Program-made: the position numbers and the translations under genes
Shown here: positions 23,760 to 36,200 of the stretch, piece by piece
How the letters are laid out: every line of letters begins with the position of its first letter
How positions within the stretch are numbered: position 1 is the stretch's first letter
The notes under the pieces: model-generated
What the model was told of the DNA's origin: nothing
The model's input: the letters and a program-made list of their open reading frames with translations, nothing else
Database searches by the model: none
Origin: Cyanophora paradoxa
Taxonomy: Eukaryota; Glaucocystophyceae; Cyanophorales; Cyanophoraceae
Length of the DNA stretch: 64,000 bases
Assembly: GCA_004431415.1 (NCBI GenBank)
Contig: QPMI01000044.1
Span: 124,001-188,000 of the forward strand
Direction of reading: 5' to 3'

Positions 23760-25025
23760 AAGAAGGTCTAGATCTAGATGAAAGATGCCGCTATATATGT
23801 ACCAGCATAAATTCCTCTCAACCTTTCCATTTCAGACCGCGTTTGCAGCTTATTTTATCCACTTTAATTCAATTTCAATCTCTACCTAGCCTAGTAGCCT
23901 CCCGTTCAGACCCCGCGCTTTTGACATTAAGCAGATGAGATGATCAGATCACTCAGGCAGCAGTTTCACTGAGTCAGATCTACAGTGTTGTTTATCAGTC
24001 GCAGCAGTCTTTCTATGCATCATGCTCGCAGTTGTAGTGTATACGTACAGTAACCGTTTCAGAAGCAGTCTCAGTACTAGCTGTAGTGCACTTGTGCTCG
24101 AGCTCGATGTTGATGTAGGGCATTCGATCAATCACATAATAATTTATATATGCATATGATCATGATCCTGATCAGATCGACCCTGAAATGGCCTGCAGCC
24201 GCATGCTGATCATGAGCTTACAATTATAGTTACCCGGCCCACGACTTCGAAGTCCTATAGCTAGCTATAGGCCCTGAGGTCCTACGCCCCCGCCAGCTAC
24301 CGGTACCATATATAGCCAGGGCTGCAACTGCTACACTGTAGCTATAGCTACGTATACGCATACGTATACTCCCCTCCCTCCATGCATTTGGCCAGGGGCT
24401 CCCCCTTCGATCCCGAGTCGAAGTCCCCCTCACCCGTCAGCTTCGGATCCGCCCCCCCCCACCTCCTCTCCACCCCCCCCCCCCCCCCCCGGGCCCCCTT
24501 ACCCCCGCATGCGCATATATATGGCCATGGCCAGCCCTCCCCCCCTGTTCCCCCCAACGCCCCCCACCCCTCCTCCCCTAGTCCCCGCGCGCGCCCGGTT
24601 CTGACCAAGTCTCAATTAAATATTGACACTTCAGAATTGATCATGATCATGACTTCATGCATTGTGAAAAACATTCATCGCAATTCACTGACAGCTGGCA
24701 AGCTGTCTTACTTAGAATCAAAATGTAATCAATACGTATACGAAAAGACACTAACGAAAAAGATAATTCACGTCCTGCTTCTTATTATAATATGTAACTG
24801 CTGGGCGGATAATGGGCCACATTGCCAGTATTTAATGTACAGAGAATCTCGCTGGCAATGCAAGCCATAGCAAATTTAAAATAAAAGAAGGTAGTCTGTC
24901 AGCAGAGAATAATGGTAGAATAGTCTGGAGAGAAAGAAGGCGAAAGAGAAGAATCGGGGCGCGCGCGGCCCCGGGCTCCGGCCCACGGAAACGTTAACGT
25001 GCACTCACATTCGAATCCCAACTAA
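23760..25025. other. AT-rich intergenic region between convergent AOX copy 1 and F3
   Basis: No gene was recognised. Positions about 23960-24130 are similar, in inverted orientation, to about 47500-47690 downstream of AOX copy 2, so the duplication extends past the coding region. There are TGATCATGATC palindromes near 24160 and 24640, and a C-rich run at 24464-24490. The end (about 24880-25020) is purine-rich. Confidence 0.5.
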
Positions 25026-28000
25026 TCACCAAAACGGCGCCATTGCATGAAAAGAAGTAGCAGTAGCTGTAGTAGCAACAGCTGCAGCTGTAGTAGCAGT
25101 AGTAGAAGGAGTGTTGAAGAGGAGGGCGCGGACGGCAACCACGGAGCCGAGGAGGAGCCGCAGCCGCCCCGGCGCCGCGCGCCCGAGCTCCAGCACGCCG
25201 GCGGGCCCGCCCTGTTGCGTGCGCACTCGTTTAGGGAAGCGCAAACTATCAAAGGCCTTGCTAAATGAATATCGACGCGGATATATATATAGATCTAGAA
25301 GGGCGGGGTCGAGCGGGGTCGATCTAGATCTATTAGAGAAGGGCGAATCGAAGGCCCGCGGCCCCCCCCTAGATGTTATAATTATCTAGATGCAGCCGGA
25401 CGGCGACACCGCAGACCGCGGCCGCGGGGCGGAGCGCACCAGGCCGGTGAGGTACTGCCTGACATAGAGGAACTCGCGCGTCGTCCCCGGGGGGAGTCGC
25501 CCCTTCAGATCCTGCGCGCGCAAGCAGGAAAAGATAAGATCAGTATGCGAAACCGTCCAGTCGTCTCAAGGAAGGTTGTCGGCCGAGAGTTAACGGTGTC
25601 AGAAAAATATAACAGCGAATAAAACGCTATGTTTGATGCGCATTAAATACTCTATGATGAGCGGGCGCCGCCATTAGCGTTATAATTACGTAGTTGATCG
25701 CACGACCCACCCACTTCGAAAGAAGCGCACCCAGAGCAGCGCGTCGACGGATTTCTCGGGATTCGCGAGGTCGCTCAGGTGAGCAAAGATCGGGTTGCTC
25801 AGCAGCTCATCCAGCACGTCGCGCGCCGACACTGCGCCGGTCGCGATCATATGAGCGATGCCGAGCGGAGTGGATCGACATCGATCGCGAGAGCCTCAGC
25901 TCACGGCGGCGCACTGGCGGGGCTGCGCTGGAGGATGCCCAAGACCCGAAGAATGACGGCCCGCTCCAGCGGGGCGGAGAGGGGGGCGAGCGGGCGCAGG
26001 CACAGGACGTGAGCGGAGAACAGCGAAGCGTCGCCTCTAAAGACAGCGCCCAGCCGCGAGTGAGTCACGAGGGCGGCAGAGGACCCGCGGCTCGATCAGA
26101 GGCGCACGTGATCAGGGGCTCGAGCTCCGGATCGAAGCAGCTGCGCGGACGCAGCATTTCATGGGCCCACACGTTCGCCCCAACGTCCTGAGGGGCGCGG
26201 GGCGGCGGCTGGCCGATGCCCAGCACCGCGGGGCCCATGCTGGCCCACAGCGCCGCGACGTAGAGACGGACTCCGCGCGCGTCCTGCTGCTGCGCGTCCT
26301 CCGGCTGCTGATGCTGCCCCCTGACCAGCGCGGCGAACGCGCTCGCCGCCTCTGCAGGCGAGAGCTGCAGCGCCAGGAATGTCTCCGGCGGAGCCGTGGC
26401 TCCAGCCCTCAGGCGAGCAAGCACGAGCTCGCGCAGCTGGCTCTGCCAAGCCGAGGGACTCGGCACTTGCTGCAAGTTCGGCGCTACCGCAGCCGCTGGT
26501 CCCGTAGGCTGCGCCAGCGGATGTGCCGCGCCATGCGCCCAAGCCGCGGCGTGCGTGGGCGGCTGTGGCTGCGGCTGTTGCTGCATATGCCAACCAGCCG
26601 GCAAGACCTGAACGTATTGCAGAGGCTGCTGCGGTGACCAGCCCCACTGCCCTGCCGACGTCGAAGGGAGCTGCTGCTGCGGCTGCAGCTGAGGCCCCGG
26701 CGCCGGAGCCGTCGGCTGAACCGCGGGCTGAGGCTGAGGCCCCGGCGCCGGAGCCGTCGGCTGAACCGCGGGCTGAGGCTGAGGCCCCGGCGCCGGAGCC
26801 ATCGGCTGAACCACGAGCTGAGGCTGAAGCCCCGGCACCGGAGCCGTCGGCTGAACCGCGGGCTGAGGCTGAAGCCCCGGCGCCGGAGCCATCGGCTGAA
26901 CCACGGGCTGAGGCTGAAGCCCCGGCGCCGGAGCCGTCGGCTGAACCACGGGCTGAGGCTGCAGCCCCGGCACCGGAGGGATCGGCTGATCCGTGGGCCA
27001 TGGCGCTGGCGCCCGAGCCGTCGGCGGCGCCGCGGGCTGTGGCGCCGGCCCCGGCGCCGGAGCTGTCGACTGAACTACGGGCTGTTGCGCCGGCTTCTGA
27101 GGCGGCGCCAGCGGCCGCGGCCCGTGAGCAGGCTGCGCTGGGCGGCCAGTGGGCGCCGCCGCGTGGGGAGGCTGCTCCTGGCACTTCGCGATCAGACCCG
27201 CAGTCCCGAGTTGGGTTCGAGGCGCCGGGTTCAGCTGAGAGGCCGCGGCCGGAAGGTCACTGGAGCTGGAGCTTGCGACACGCCCGCGCGGCACGGGCAG
27301 CGGCGCCGGCGGCGGCAGCAGCGGTGGTGGAGACAGAACTGACGCGCCGCCGCCGGACGGTCGAGCACCCGGCTGCTGCGGCCCCACTGGATCCGAGGGC
27401 GCCCCTGGCGGCAGGCTCGGAGACGCGCTGGCGCCGACGCTGGGCTGCGGAAGCGCCGATCGAAGAGGCGCCACAACGTCGCTGCGTTGAGGGGCGTAGA
27501 TGGACGCCGGCGCCTCTACCGCCAGCGTTTTGCCCAGCGGCTCCGGCCACAGCGCACTCTCCCCTGATCACGAGGGCCGAGTCAGCAAAGCCATCGTGTC
27601 CAAGGTGGGCGGGCGCGGGGGACCTACCGGCATCGGGGATGGGATGAGACCTCGAGAGGCCGACAGCGCCCGCGGGTGGCGTCGCGGCCGTGCCAGCGCC
27701 TTGCGACTTCGACCGCGAACGCCGCTGGCTCGGCAGCGCTGTGGTCGGATTCAGAGGCCGGCCAGGCAGCCGCGAGCGCCGCGGGCCAAGAGGCGCGCAC
27801 ATTTTTCGCGTGCGTGAACGAGGATGCGGCCGTGGACGGGGGGCCACCCCCGAGCCTCCACGTGCAACTCGAAGCGGCGCCCCTCGTGCCGGTGCTGCCG
27901 TACGCGTTGGCGCCTCCACGTGAGGCGCGACCCCGCCCGCAGGCTATGGGCGGCGCGGCGGGGCTGCGGACCGAGGTGGTCGTGATTGAGAAGCTCTCGT

Positions 28001-30393
28001 AGGAACAGCCGGCTTCGTCTAGGGTGAGATGGCAGGTGCGGCAGGGGCGGCCCCCGCCGGCGCCCTTGAAGAAGACCGGCGGCAGGTCCGCCGCCGCGTC
28101 GCCCGTCCCCGCCAGCCCCGACGCGTCCACTGCGCCCCGCCCCGCATCAGTCCGAGCGGCGCAGCACGGGGTGAAACGGGGCAGGGACAAGCCCTCGTAG
28201 CGGAGGGAGATGCGGAGGGTCCGGCCGGCCCAGACGCCCGCGGCCCCGGATGCGTCGCGCAGCTGCAGCTTCAAGCAGCGCGTAGTGATCGCTGTGTAGG
28301 CGGCGAAGCCCGCGCCTTCCTCGTCATCCGCTGCCATGGGCGAGTAGACGGGCGGCCCGCGCCGTCCTCGTAATCAGCGCTCCGACCGGCCGGCCCGCTC
28401 CCCGCAGGGTGCACGTGCCCACCTGCTCGTTCCGCGGCTCATGAGAACGAAGGTCGTTCCCGCCGCGCCGGGCGCCGGGCCGGCGCCGCCCTTGTCCTCC
28501 ACGCGCGCCGCCGGCGCGGGCGCCGGCGCCCCGCCATTCTCCGAGCTCGCTTGTGGGGGCGGCCGAGGGGCCGCACTTGCGTCTGGCGGAAGAGGGGTAA
28601 GGAAAAGGGCCGAGGAGGCGGAGCGCGGGTCTCACAGAGCCAGGCATCAGTTGAAGAAGGCGCTGGGGTGGCGGCAGAAAGGACAGAGCGTCCCCGCTCG
28701 GCTCCCGCTGCTGTGCTTTGCCCGCGGTCGTCGCCGCTGAAGAGCCCGTCGCGATCGGCCGCCCTGGAGGGACGGGGGCGAGAGGAGGCGGAGAGGGACG
28801 CCGTCTGCGCGCCGGCGTCTGGCGGGGACACACTCAGACGCGGCGAACGGCGACGTGGCGAAAAGTGCATACAATTCTCACCCGTCGAAACGTTCGACGC
28901 GGAGGGCTCAGCAGAGCCGGCGGGTGTGAGCTGGGGAACGTTAACGTTCAACCAGGTCCAGGCGGGAGACGTGGGCCGCGGCTCCGCCGCTGCCGCCTGA
29001 GGGGCGGCCGCTGCCGTCCCGCCCGGCGGGACGGGCGGAGCGGGCTGGCCTCCCGTCCCTCCACTATGAGCGGCCGCGTCGGACTTTGGAGGGACGCCTG
29101 CACGGGGCCGCAGCGGCCAGGCGTCAGCGGCAGTCAACGTCCGTGAAGGGTTCAAAGGGGGGGCGGCCGCGGGGAGCACCGGGGGGCGGCGGCTCGGCCT
29201 TCACAGCCGGCGGCGGAGCGGCGGCTGGCGGCGCGGGAGCCTCGGATGGACCTGCACAGACCGCGGCGCCGGCGGTCAGGCGCGGCGTGGCCGGCGGACC
29301 GTGAAAGAGGGGCGGCCGCGGGGAGCACCGAATGGGACGGGAGGGACGAATTTGATCTCCTCCGCCGCCGGCGCCGCCCCCGAACCGATTCCTGCGCGAA
29401 ACCGCACCGATCAGAGCGAGCAGAGGGGCGCCAAGAAAGGCGGCGGGGGGCACCAGAGAGCGGCAGCGACGGATCCGCCCCCGGCGCGCCGCCCTTCTCG
29501 GCCCTTCGCTCCTCCTTCACGGCTCGAGGCAGAGGGGACTGGAGGGGCCCTCCCTTCTCCTCCTCCTCCTCGCGCCGGCTCGCGGCGGCCGGCTCCTCCT
29601 CATCCGCCTCCGCCTCCGCCGCTGCCTCGACCGGTGAGGCCGCCTGGCCTGCTGCTGCTGCTGCTGCTGCTGTCGCCGGCGCCGCCGCCGCCGCCGCCGC
29701 CACCGTAGAGGCCCGCGCCGGAACTGAAGAGTACGGCGAACTGGGGGGTACAGGCCGTCAAGGCTCCGAGGAGGGTACGGGGAAGGGAGAGGGAGAGGAG
29801 GAGGCGGACCTTTCGAGGACGTCGTACTTCTCCAGGAAGCTCTTGAAGCGCTTGTACCCTTCCGCGCTCCGGGCCTCGGGGCCGTCGGGATCCGCGTACC
29901 CCACCCGCTCGCCCGCGCTCGGCCCGAACAGCGCAACCCACCAGCGCTCCGACTCGTAGCCTGTCCCAATTGCAAGGCTGCGTGAGCGGCGACTCGGTGG
30001 GAAGGGCGGGAGGCGGCGCGCGGCGCGGCGCACGGGCTTCGGGGACGAGCAAGGAGGCGTCCGGCCCCAAGCAGATGAGATTGAGCCGATCGAGGTTCCG
30101 AGCCGCCTTTTCCTCCGAGTCCGCTAGTGGTGTGTACAGCTGCGGGGAAAGAAGAGGGCGCGTCAGGGCGCGAGGGAGGAGAGGGGAGAAGAGCGGGAGG
30201 GGGGTGGGGGGGGGAGGAGGGGGGGAAGGAGGGGGGGAGGGGGGAGGGGGGAGGGGGGGGGAGCTCTCTTCATCGTCAAGTTGGAGCTCCAGATCCAGCT
30301 CGATCGCCATCGCTGCGGGGCGCCTAATTGCCGCTTGTCGTACCGGGTCACCCCAGGGTACTGGACCGGCGGCACGCCGCGGGCTCGCGCCCC

Positions 30394-30433
<40 letters not shown>

Positions 30434-30812
30434 TGCCGCCGCTGCCATTGCTGGAAGGGCCTCCAGTCGCGAGTTTCGCCACGGCGCTGCCGCTGAAGCT
30501 GAAGCTGCTGCTGCTAGCGGGCGGCTCGAATCCGCCGCTCGCCCCCTCATCCGGCTCCTCGTCGTCCTCGAGAATGTCTACGTCCTCCCCTTCTGACCAC
30601 AAGTCCTCCGGGCGCTCAGGGTCGGGGGCCCCGGTGTCCGGGATGGAGGCGCCAGCGATCGGCCCGATCTGCTGCTCCCGCGCCGTTTCCGCCACATCCC
30701 CCGATCCTGCGCTGGCAATGATGAGACGAGCGTGCGGCGGGAGCTCGAGGCGAGGCGAGTGGCGCGCTGCCGCCGCACCGCTTTCGGTCCGTGGAATCTT
30801 GGATGGCCGCAT
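25026..30812 (-). pseudogene. AP2-like multidomain protein, family member F3, with apparent frameshift
   Basis: The ATG at 30812 opens MRPSKIPRTESGA, then EDLWSEGEDVDIL, a Gly/Ser linker and ACRRS. Just there (about 30362) one base is missing relative to F5, so the AP2-like block (QYPGVTRYDKRQ ... QRWRSSWIW) is out of frame with the N-terminus. Downstream parts are conserved: ADSEEKAARNLDRLNLICLG, a 73-nt intron (29961-30033), YESERWWVALFG and FKSFLEKYDV. SPAWTWLNV lies near 28965. The beta-rich domain is FAAYTAITTRCLKLQLRD at 28330-27720, ending HEGRRFELHVEARG. A Pro/Gln repeat region (26680-26990) precedes WQSQLRELVLARLR, AALWASMGPAVLGIG (about 26240), SARDVLDELLSNPIF (about 25800), GRLPPGTTREFLY (about 25490), and GGPAGVLELGRAAP with VVAVRALLFN. 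The frameshift could be a real inactivation or a base-calling error; the conserved downstream domains argue for recent loss or error. I list it as a pseudogene only for that reason. Confidence 0.5.
26680..26990 (-). repeat. 45-bp coding tandem repeat in F3 (15-residue Pro/Gln repeat)
   Basis: About seven 45-bp units encode variants of QPTAPAPGPQPQPAV on the minus strand. The same 15-residue unit is amplified in F5 (44790-45450), so the seed predates the split of F3 and F5. The opposite strand is also open (Glu/Ala/Pro-rich), which is a by-product of the repeat. Confidence 0.85.
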
Positions 30813-32629
30813 CGGCGTCCGCGAGGACTCGAGCTCGCCGTGTTACGAGGCGGCAGAGAACGCGCCAGCTGCAGTTCGAACGCGCCGCTCACTGCTGGTG
30901 AGACTTTTGCGGGAGCTGCATCTGCCTGCAGTCCGCCGAGCGCCAAAGCATTGCTGCGCTGCGCTGCTGATACGGCTGGCGGGAAACGCGCTCGCCGGCC
31001 TCACCGCTGGAGGGCGGTGCGCTGGGAGCTTACTAGGGGGGGTACTATGCTCCGCACCGCAAACTCCGCAGCTGGCCGGCTCGGCACGATGGCACCTTCC
31101 CCCCGCGCGCGCCTCCGCCGAGCGACACACACGTCCCACCGCAGCTGATCGGATCGGCACCTGCATCATGCATCATGCATCATGCGCGCTACGTGTCCGG
31201 CCACGGCTGTGCGCGCTACATGTCCGCTTCTGCGTCGACGCCCTAGGCCTTACTCATATGCATGCGCCAGGCTGCTGCCCGGACGCCTCGCACGCCGCGC
31301 CCTCGCAAAACCGGTACCATAGGCCTCGCCGCGCGCCGCGCGCCCCTTCCGAACGCCAACGCCAACGACTCCAAGGCTCCAACCTTGCCCCGCACCGCGC
31401 TGGTCATGACGCACACTCCGCGACACAGGCTGCGACGCGTACGGCTGCGGAACGAACCCGCTCAGCTCATGATCATGATCAGCTGCAGGCTGCGGAGTGG
31501 CGCACCCGTTCCTAGGCCTCCGCGTGCCGCACCCCATCGCCATCACGATCGCGCAGATCTAGATCTAGAACTCCGATCGTCGCCTCCTCTGAGCGCGCTG
31601 CGGGCGTCCCCGCAGTCCCGCTCCCCTCCGGCGCCGGCCTCTTTGCGAAGCCCGTACCCCTCGTCGACGTCGCCGCCGGGCCTTCGACACCATCCGGGGT
31701 ACGCGCGCGCTCTCCGCTCCGCCGGGCCGCTGCCGGCCGACCGACGTACCCCCAGACGCGACCGCTCGAACTGCGCTCCGGCAGCGCGCGCGCTACATGA
31801 ACGTGGAGCACCTGCTCCTCGACCGGCGACGCCTTCGCTGACTCGCTCGAATTCCAAAGGTGCCTATAAATTTCCCTCGAGCCCCCCCGTACCCCCTCAC
31901 CCCTCCGGCAGGGGGGTACCTGGTCGAGGAAGAGCAGCTGGACGTCTCCACGCTGAGCGCGAGGAACCTTTTACCCCCGGCGCGTATCGTCGAGGCGCGT
32001 ATATGTACCCCCCCCGGGCGCGCCCCCTCACTCGCGTCCCCTCACCTTCGAGCAGATCGAGCTCCCGTCTCGGCCCGGCGCCTCGAGCTCCCGTCGGCCC
32101 TCTGCCCCAAGCGAGACCGCCCCATCTTCTATCTTTTTCCATCGAAATGTGCGCATGCGCATAAGGTCGACGGCGAGGGCGGCGCGATCCCCGCCCTCGC
32201 ACCCCTCTCGGAGCCGCGGGCCGAGCTGCCAGGCTGCCCGCCCAGCGCTAGCGCCCCGGCCGCCGGGCCCGCGTCGAGCTCCAGTGATTCTTGCGCCTCT
32301 AGATCTCCCCCCCTAGATCTCCCTCTGCTGCTCCTCACGCCCGGCAGGCGGCCGGTGGCGCTGGACGGCGACGGAGCGGGTACGTCCTCTTCGCCTTCCT
32401 TCAGCACGAGCCTGTTCAGCTCTGACCGTCGGACGCGCCCCGGGCCCCGCAGAGCGACAATCGCAAGGCCGCCAGCGCTGGCGCGATGGTGCCCAGTGCC
32501 TGGCCTGCTGCCTTCTTCCTCCCCCCGTTCCTGGGCTGATGGTGTACCCCCTCAGACTCCTTGCATGGGCTGAGGACGCGGGCTGAGTTCGCCCTCGTCG
32601 GGTATCCCCCCCTGCCCCCGTCCCCCCCC

Positions 32630-32663
<34 letters not shown>

Positions 32664-33225
32664 CTGCCCGGACGAGCCTCTCGGGGGGGCAGGCTCGAAA
32701 TGGACGAAGATTGAGCAGGCTTTCATGACCCCGGACGCCGTGACGAGCCTCTCGGGGAGGGGAGGGGGGGGGAGGGGGGGAGGGGGTAAACGTGGCGAAG
32801 CTGCTACCTGCCCCTCGGCGCCCGCTCCACGTTCCACGTGCGCGAACCCCTCTTTCTCCCTCTCTTTTATCTCACTTTCAGTCGCCAGCCTGCCGTGTAC
32901 GACGGTCGGGCGCCGGCGTGAGGGTCGACTGCAGCTGAGCATGCGCATGAGGCCCCGGCCCGCGGCGGCCGGCGTCACCGTCACGTCGCCCCTCTTCCCC
33001 TCGTGACACGTGCTGACGTCGACGGCCCCCCGGGCCCGGGGGCCCCAGGGCCCGGGGGCCCCAGGGGCCTGCATATCCTGCAATTTCGTATTCAATACGT
33101 ATTCAATTAAGCAATGAGAGGAAAGCGTACTGCTGCTTAGAATACGTATATATAACTTCAAGCTTATTACATTACAATGAAAATAATTCTGCGTTGTCAT
33201 AAATTAAAGTTGCTGGTGTAACCAA
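30813..33225. other. Intergenic region between F4 (3' end) and F3 (5' end)
   Basis: The part next to F3 (30900-31060) resembles the F4 upstream region (about 40165-40275): both hold a CTGCATCTGCC ... CCGCCGAGCGCC block and then a GGGGTAC-containing block. The middle holds an unresolved candidate coding area (31830-32575) and a C homopolymer of about 40 bases (32625-32663). A purine-rich tract lies at 32755-32785. The end (33070-33225) is AT-rich. Confidence 0.5.
31830..32575 (+). CDS. Unresolved possible coding exons, unknown protein
   Basis: I do not recognise this protein. A plausible exon pair reads DAFADSLEFQ, a GT-AG intron (about 31860-31911), then GYLVEEEQLDVSTLSARN and LLPPARIVEARI; non-low-complexity sequence like this is rare in the neighbouring spacers. 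Downstream Ser/Pro/Gly-rich sequence continues open to 32573. No start codon, no second supported intron and no homology to the F family were found. It may be a small independent gene or chance coding potential in GC-rich DNA. Confidence 0.2.
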
Positions 33226-36200
33226 TCATGATCGCTGAGGCGGGGCCATCGCATGAACTCGAAGAGAAGCAGACGAGGAAGAGTTGAAGAGGAGGGCGCG
33301 GACGGCAACCACGGAGCTGAGGAGGTCCCTAAGATGCCCCGGCGCCGCGCGCCCGAGTGCCAGCACGCCGGTGGGCCCGCCCTGTCGCGCGCGCGCGCGC
33401 ACGCTTGTTTAGGGGAGGGGAAGGAGGCGGGGCGCGCGCGCGCCGGCCGCATAGACGTTCTAGATTTAATCATCTGCCTCCGTTACTGTTTAGGAGGACA
33501 CCGCCCCAGTGAAGTTGTTATAATCATCTAGATGCAGCCGGACGGCGCGCTAGAGCGGAAAGGGGCGCGCGCCGGCGCCGACCATAGAGACCGCGGGTCA
33601 CGATCGCGTTTTTTCGGAGCGCACCAGGCCGGTGAGGAACTGTCTCAGAATATGGACCGCGCGGCTCATTCCGGGAGGACGCTTGTCTCTCAGATCCTGC
33701 GCATGCGCCAGCAGACGATAGTTACGCAGGCAGCGTCTTGATCGATGAAGCGCAGGCGATCGATATCGTCTTGGAGCGCACCCAGAGCAGCGCGTCGACG
33801 GACTGCTCGACATTCGGGAGGTGTCCGAGGTGAGCGAAGATCGGGTTACTCAGGAGCTCCCGCAGCACGTCGCGCGCCGACACTGCGCAGGGCGACGATG
33901 AGCAGAGCAGAGCGAACGGGCGGAAACTATGAAATGAAATCGTGAAAAGCACCTGCCCCATTGCGCTCAAGGATGCCTGCGATTTGGACCACTACGGCGC
34001 GCTCCAGTGTTGGGGAGAGGAAGGGCAGCGGGCGCAGGCTCGGGACGGTAAGGAAGAACAGCTCCGCGTCGCCTCTGCGGGAGGCGAATTCGAAGACGAG
34101 CCGCGAGCTCGAGTCAGCTGTGAAGGCGCAAGGACCGCGGCTCGCGATCGATCAAAGGCGCACGTGATCAGGAGCTCGAGCTCGGGGTCGAAGGGGCATC
34201 CCGGCCGCAGCATGTCGTCTGCCCACGCTCCAGCGTCCTGAGGGGCGCGGGGCGGCCTCGGCCGGCCGATGCCCAGCACCGCGGGGCCCATGCTGGCCCA
34301 CAGAGCCGCGACGTAGAGACGGACCCCGCGCGCGCCCTGCTGCTGCGCGTCCTGCGGCCGCTGCTGCTGCTGGCCCCTGACCAGCGCGGCGAACGCGCTC
34401 GCCGCCTCCGCGGGCGCGAGCTGCAGCGCCAGCGATGTCTCCGGCGGAGCCGTGGCTCCGGCCCTCAAATACACGAGCACGAGCTCGCGCAGCCAGTTCT
34501 GCCACGCCGAGGGGCCCAGCGGCTGCAGCGCTAGCTGCGGGCCCAGGGGCAGAAAAGGTGTCGCACCATGCATACAAGGCGATGGCTGTAGCTGATGCTG
34601 CAGCGCTAGCTGCGGGCCCGGGGGCAGAGAAGATGCCGCGTCATACATACAAGGCAATGGCTGTAGCTGATGCTGCAGCGCTGGCGCTGGCGTCATCGCG
34701 TGGCAGCCCGCCGGCAGCGCCAGCAGGACCGGTAGCGCCGGTGCTGGCGGCACTGCGTGCCAGCCCGCCGGCAGGACCGGTACATGTGCATGCTGCAGAG
34801 GCGGCTGCGGCGCCGGCTGCGGCGCAGTACAGTCCAGCCCCGGGACCCGCTGCCCTGTGGCCGCTGACTGCAGCGGAGGCCAAGGTGCCGGCCATATGGC
34901 CGGCTGCGGCTCTAGATATTGGGGCGGCACTGCCGCTGCGTGCGGAGGCTGCACGGGGCCGCCGCCACTGGCGCTGGAACCGGCTCGCATGGCAAGCTCG
35001 TCCAGAGTTGGAGACGTGCTGGCGCCGGCGCCGGCGCCGGGCTGTGGGAGAGGCGTTCGATGCAGGTCTCTGCTGCTCCTTCGAGGGGCCATGCCGGATA
35101 CAGGCGGCTCTCCCGCCCCAGAAAACGACTGAGACGAGGCCGAGTGTACTTGCCGGTGCCCTTTTCTCGCCATCGATTCCGGATCTGGCGCCGTTTCTTC
35201 TGATCACGATCGCGAGGACCGAGTCAGCAAAGAAATCGCGGCGAGGGACGGTTCGAGAGACCGACCGCGCCGGGGAGAAGTGCGGGAGGGCTCGCATTCG
35301 GCTGCCTCCGGCCGAGATCCGGGAAACGCAGGCCTAGGGGGGTCGAAGGGAGCCGGGGAAGGGGCCGCTGGCCCGACGGCGCTGCTGATCGCGATGGCCG
35401 CGATGGCCGCGGGCGGCGCCGCGCACGCCTCCCTGCCGCGGACCGCCGCGGGCAGGGCCGGTTGCGCCGGCGGTGCGGGGGCGAGGCTCAAGGAAAGCGC
35501 GGAAGGGGAGGCGGCGGGCGAGGCGGAGGAGGCGGGATCGGCGCGGGCCGCCGACGGGTCGGGGAGAACAGCTGCAGTTGGCAGGTCGCAGGTATGAAGG
35601 CGTCCGACGGGGCCCAGCCCAGAGACGGGAGGCGTCACGGCCGCCGCGCCCAGCGACTCCGACTGCGAGCGCCGCTGGCTTGGCAATGCTGCGTGACGGC
35701 TTGGGGCCCGCCAGGCGGCGCGTCCGGTTCCGGGGGCCACGGACCGTGCGCGCGCGTGTGGACGAGGATGCGGCCGTGGACGCGGGGCGACCCCCGAGCC
35801 TTAACGTGCAATTCGAAGCGCCGCCCTTCGTGCCGGCGCTGCCGCCCCCGCGTGAGGCCCCGGCCCGGCAGCCATGGTCGGCGCGGCGGGGCGGCGGACC
35901 GAGGAGGCACGAATGGCGAAGCTCTCGCGGGAGAGGCCGGTTTCGTCGAGGGTGAGGTGGCAGGCGCGGCAGCGGCGGCCCTCGCCGGGCCCCTCGAAGA
36001 AGGCCAGCGGCAGGTCCACCGCGTCACCCGTCCCCGCCGGCCCCGACGCATGCTGCACCGGCCACCCGTCCACTGCGCCCGGCCCCGCGTTAGTCATGGA
36101 TCAGAACAGCGCAGCGCGCGGCGAGGCGGGGCAGGAACGAGCCCGCATATCGAAGAGAGACGGTCAGGGTCCGGCCGGCCCAGAGGCCCGCGGCCCCGGA

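Noticed and set aside
26523-27647. Plus-strand Glu/Ala/Pro repeat ORF opposite F3
   Set aside because: It is the antisense of the conserved 15-residue Pro/Gln repeat, which is shared with F5 in the minus-strand reading.
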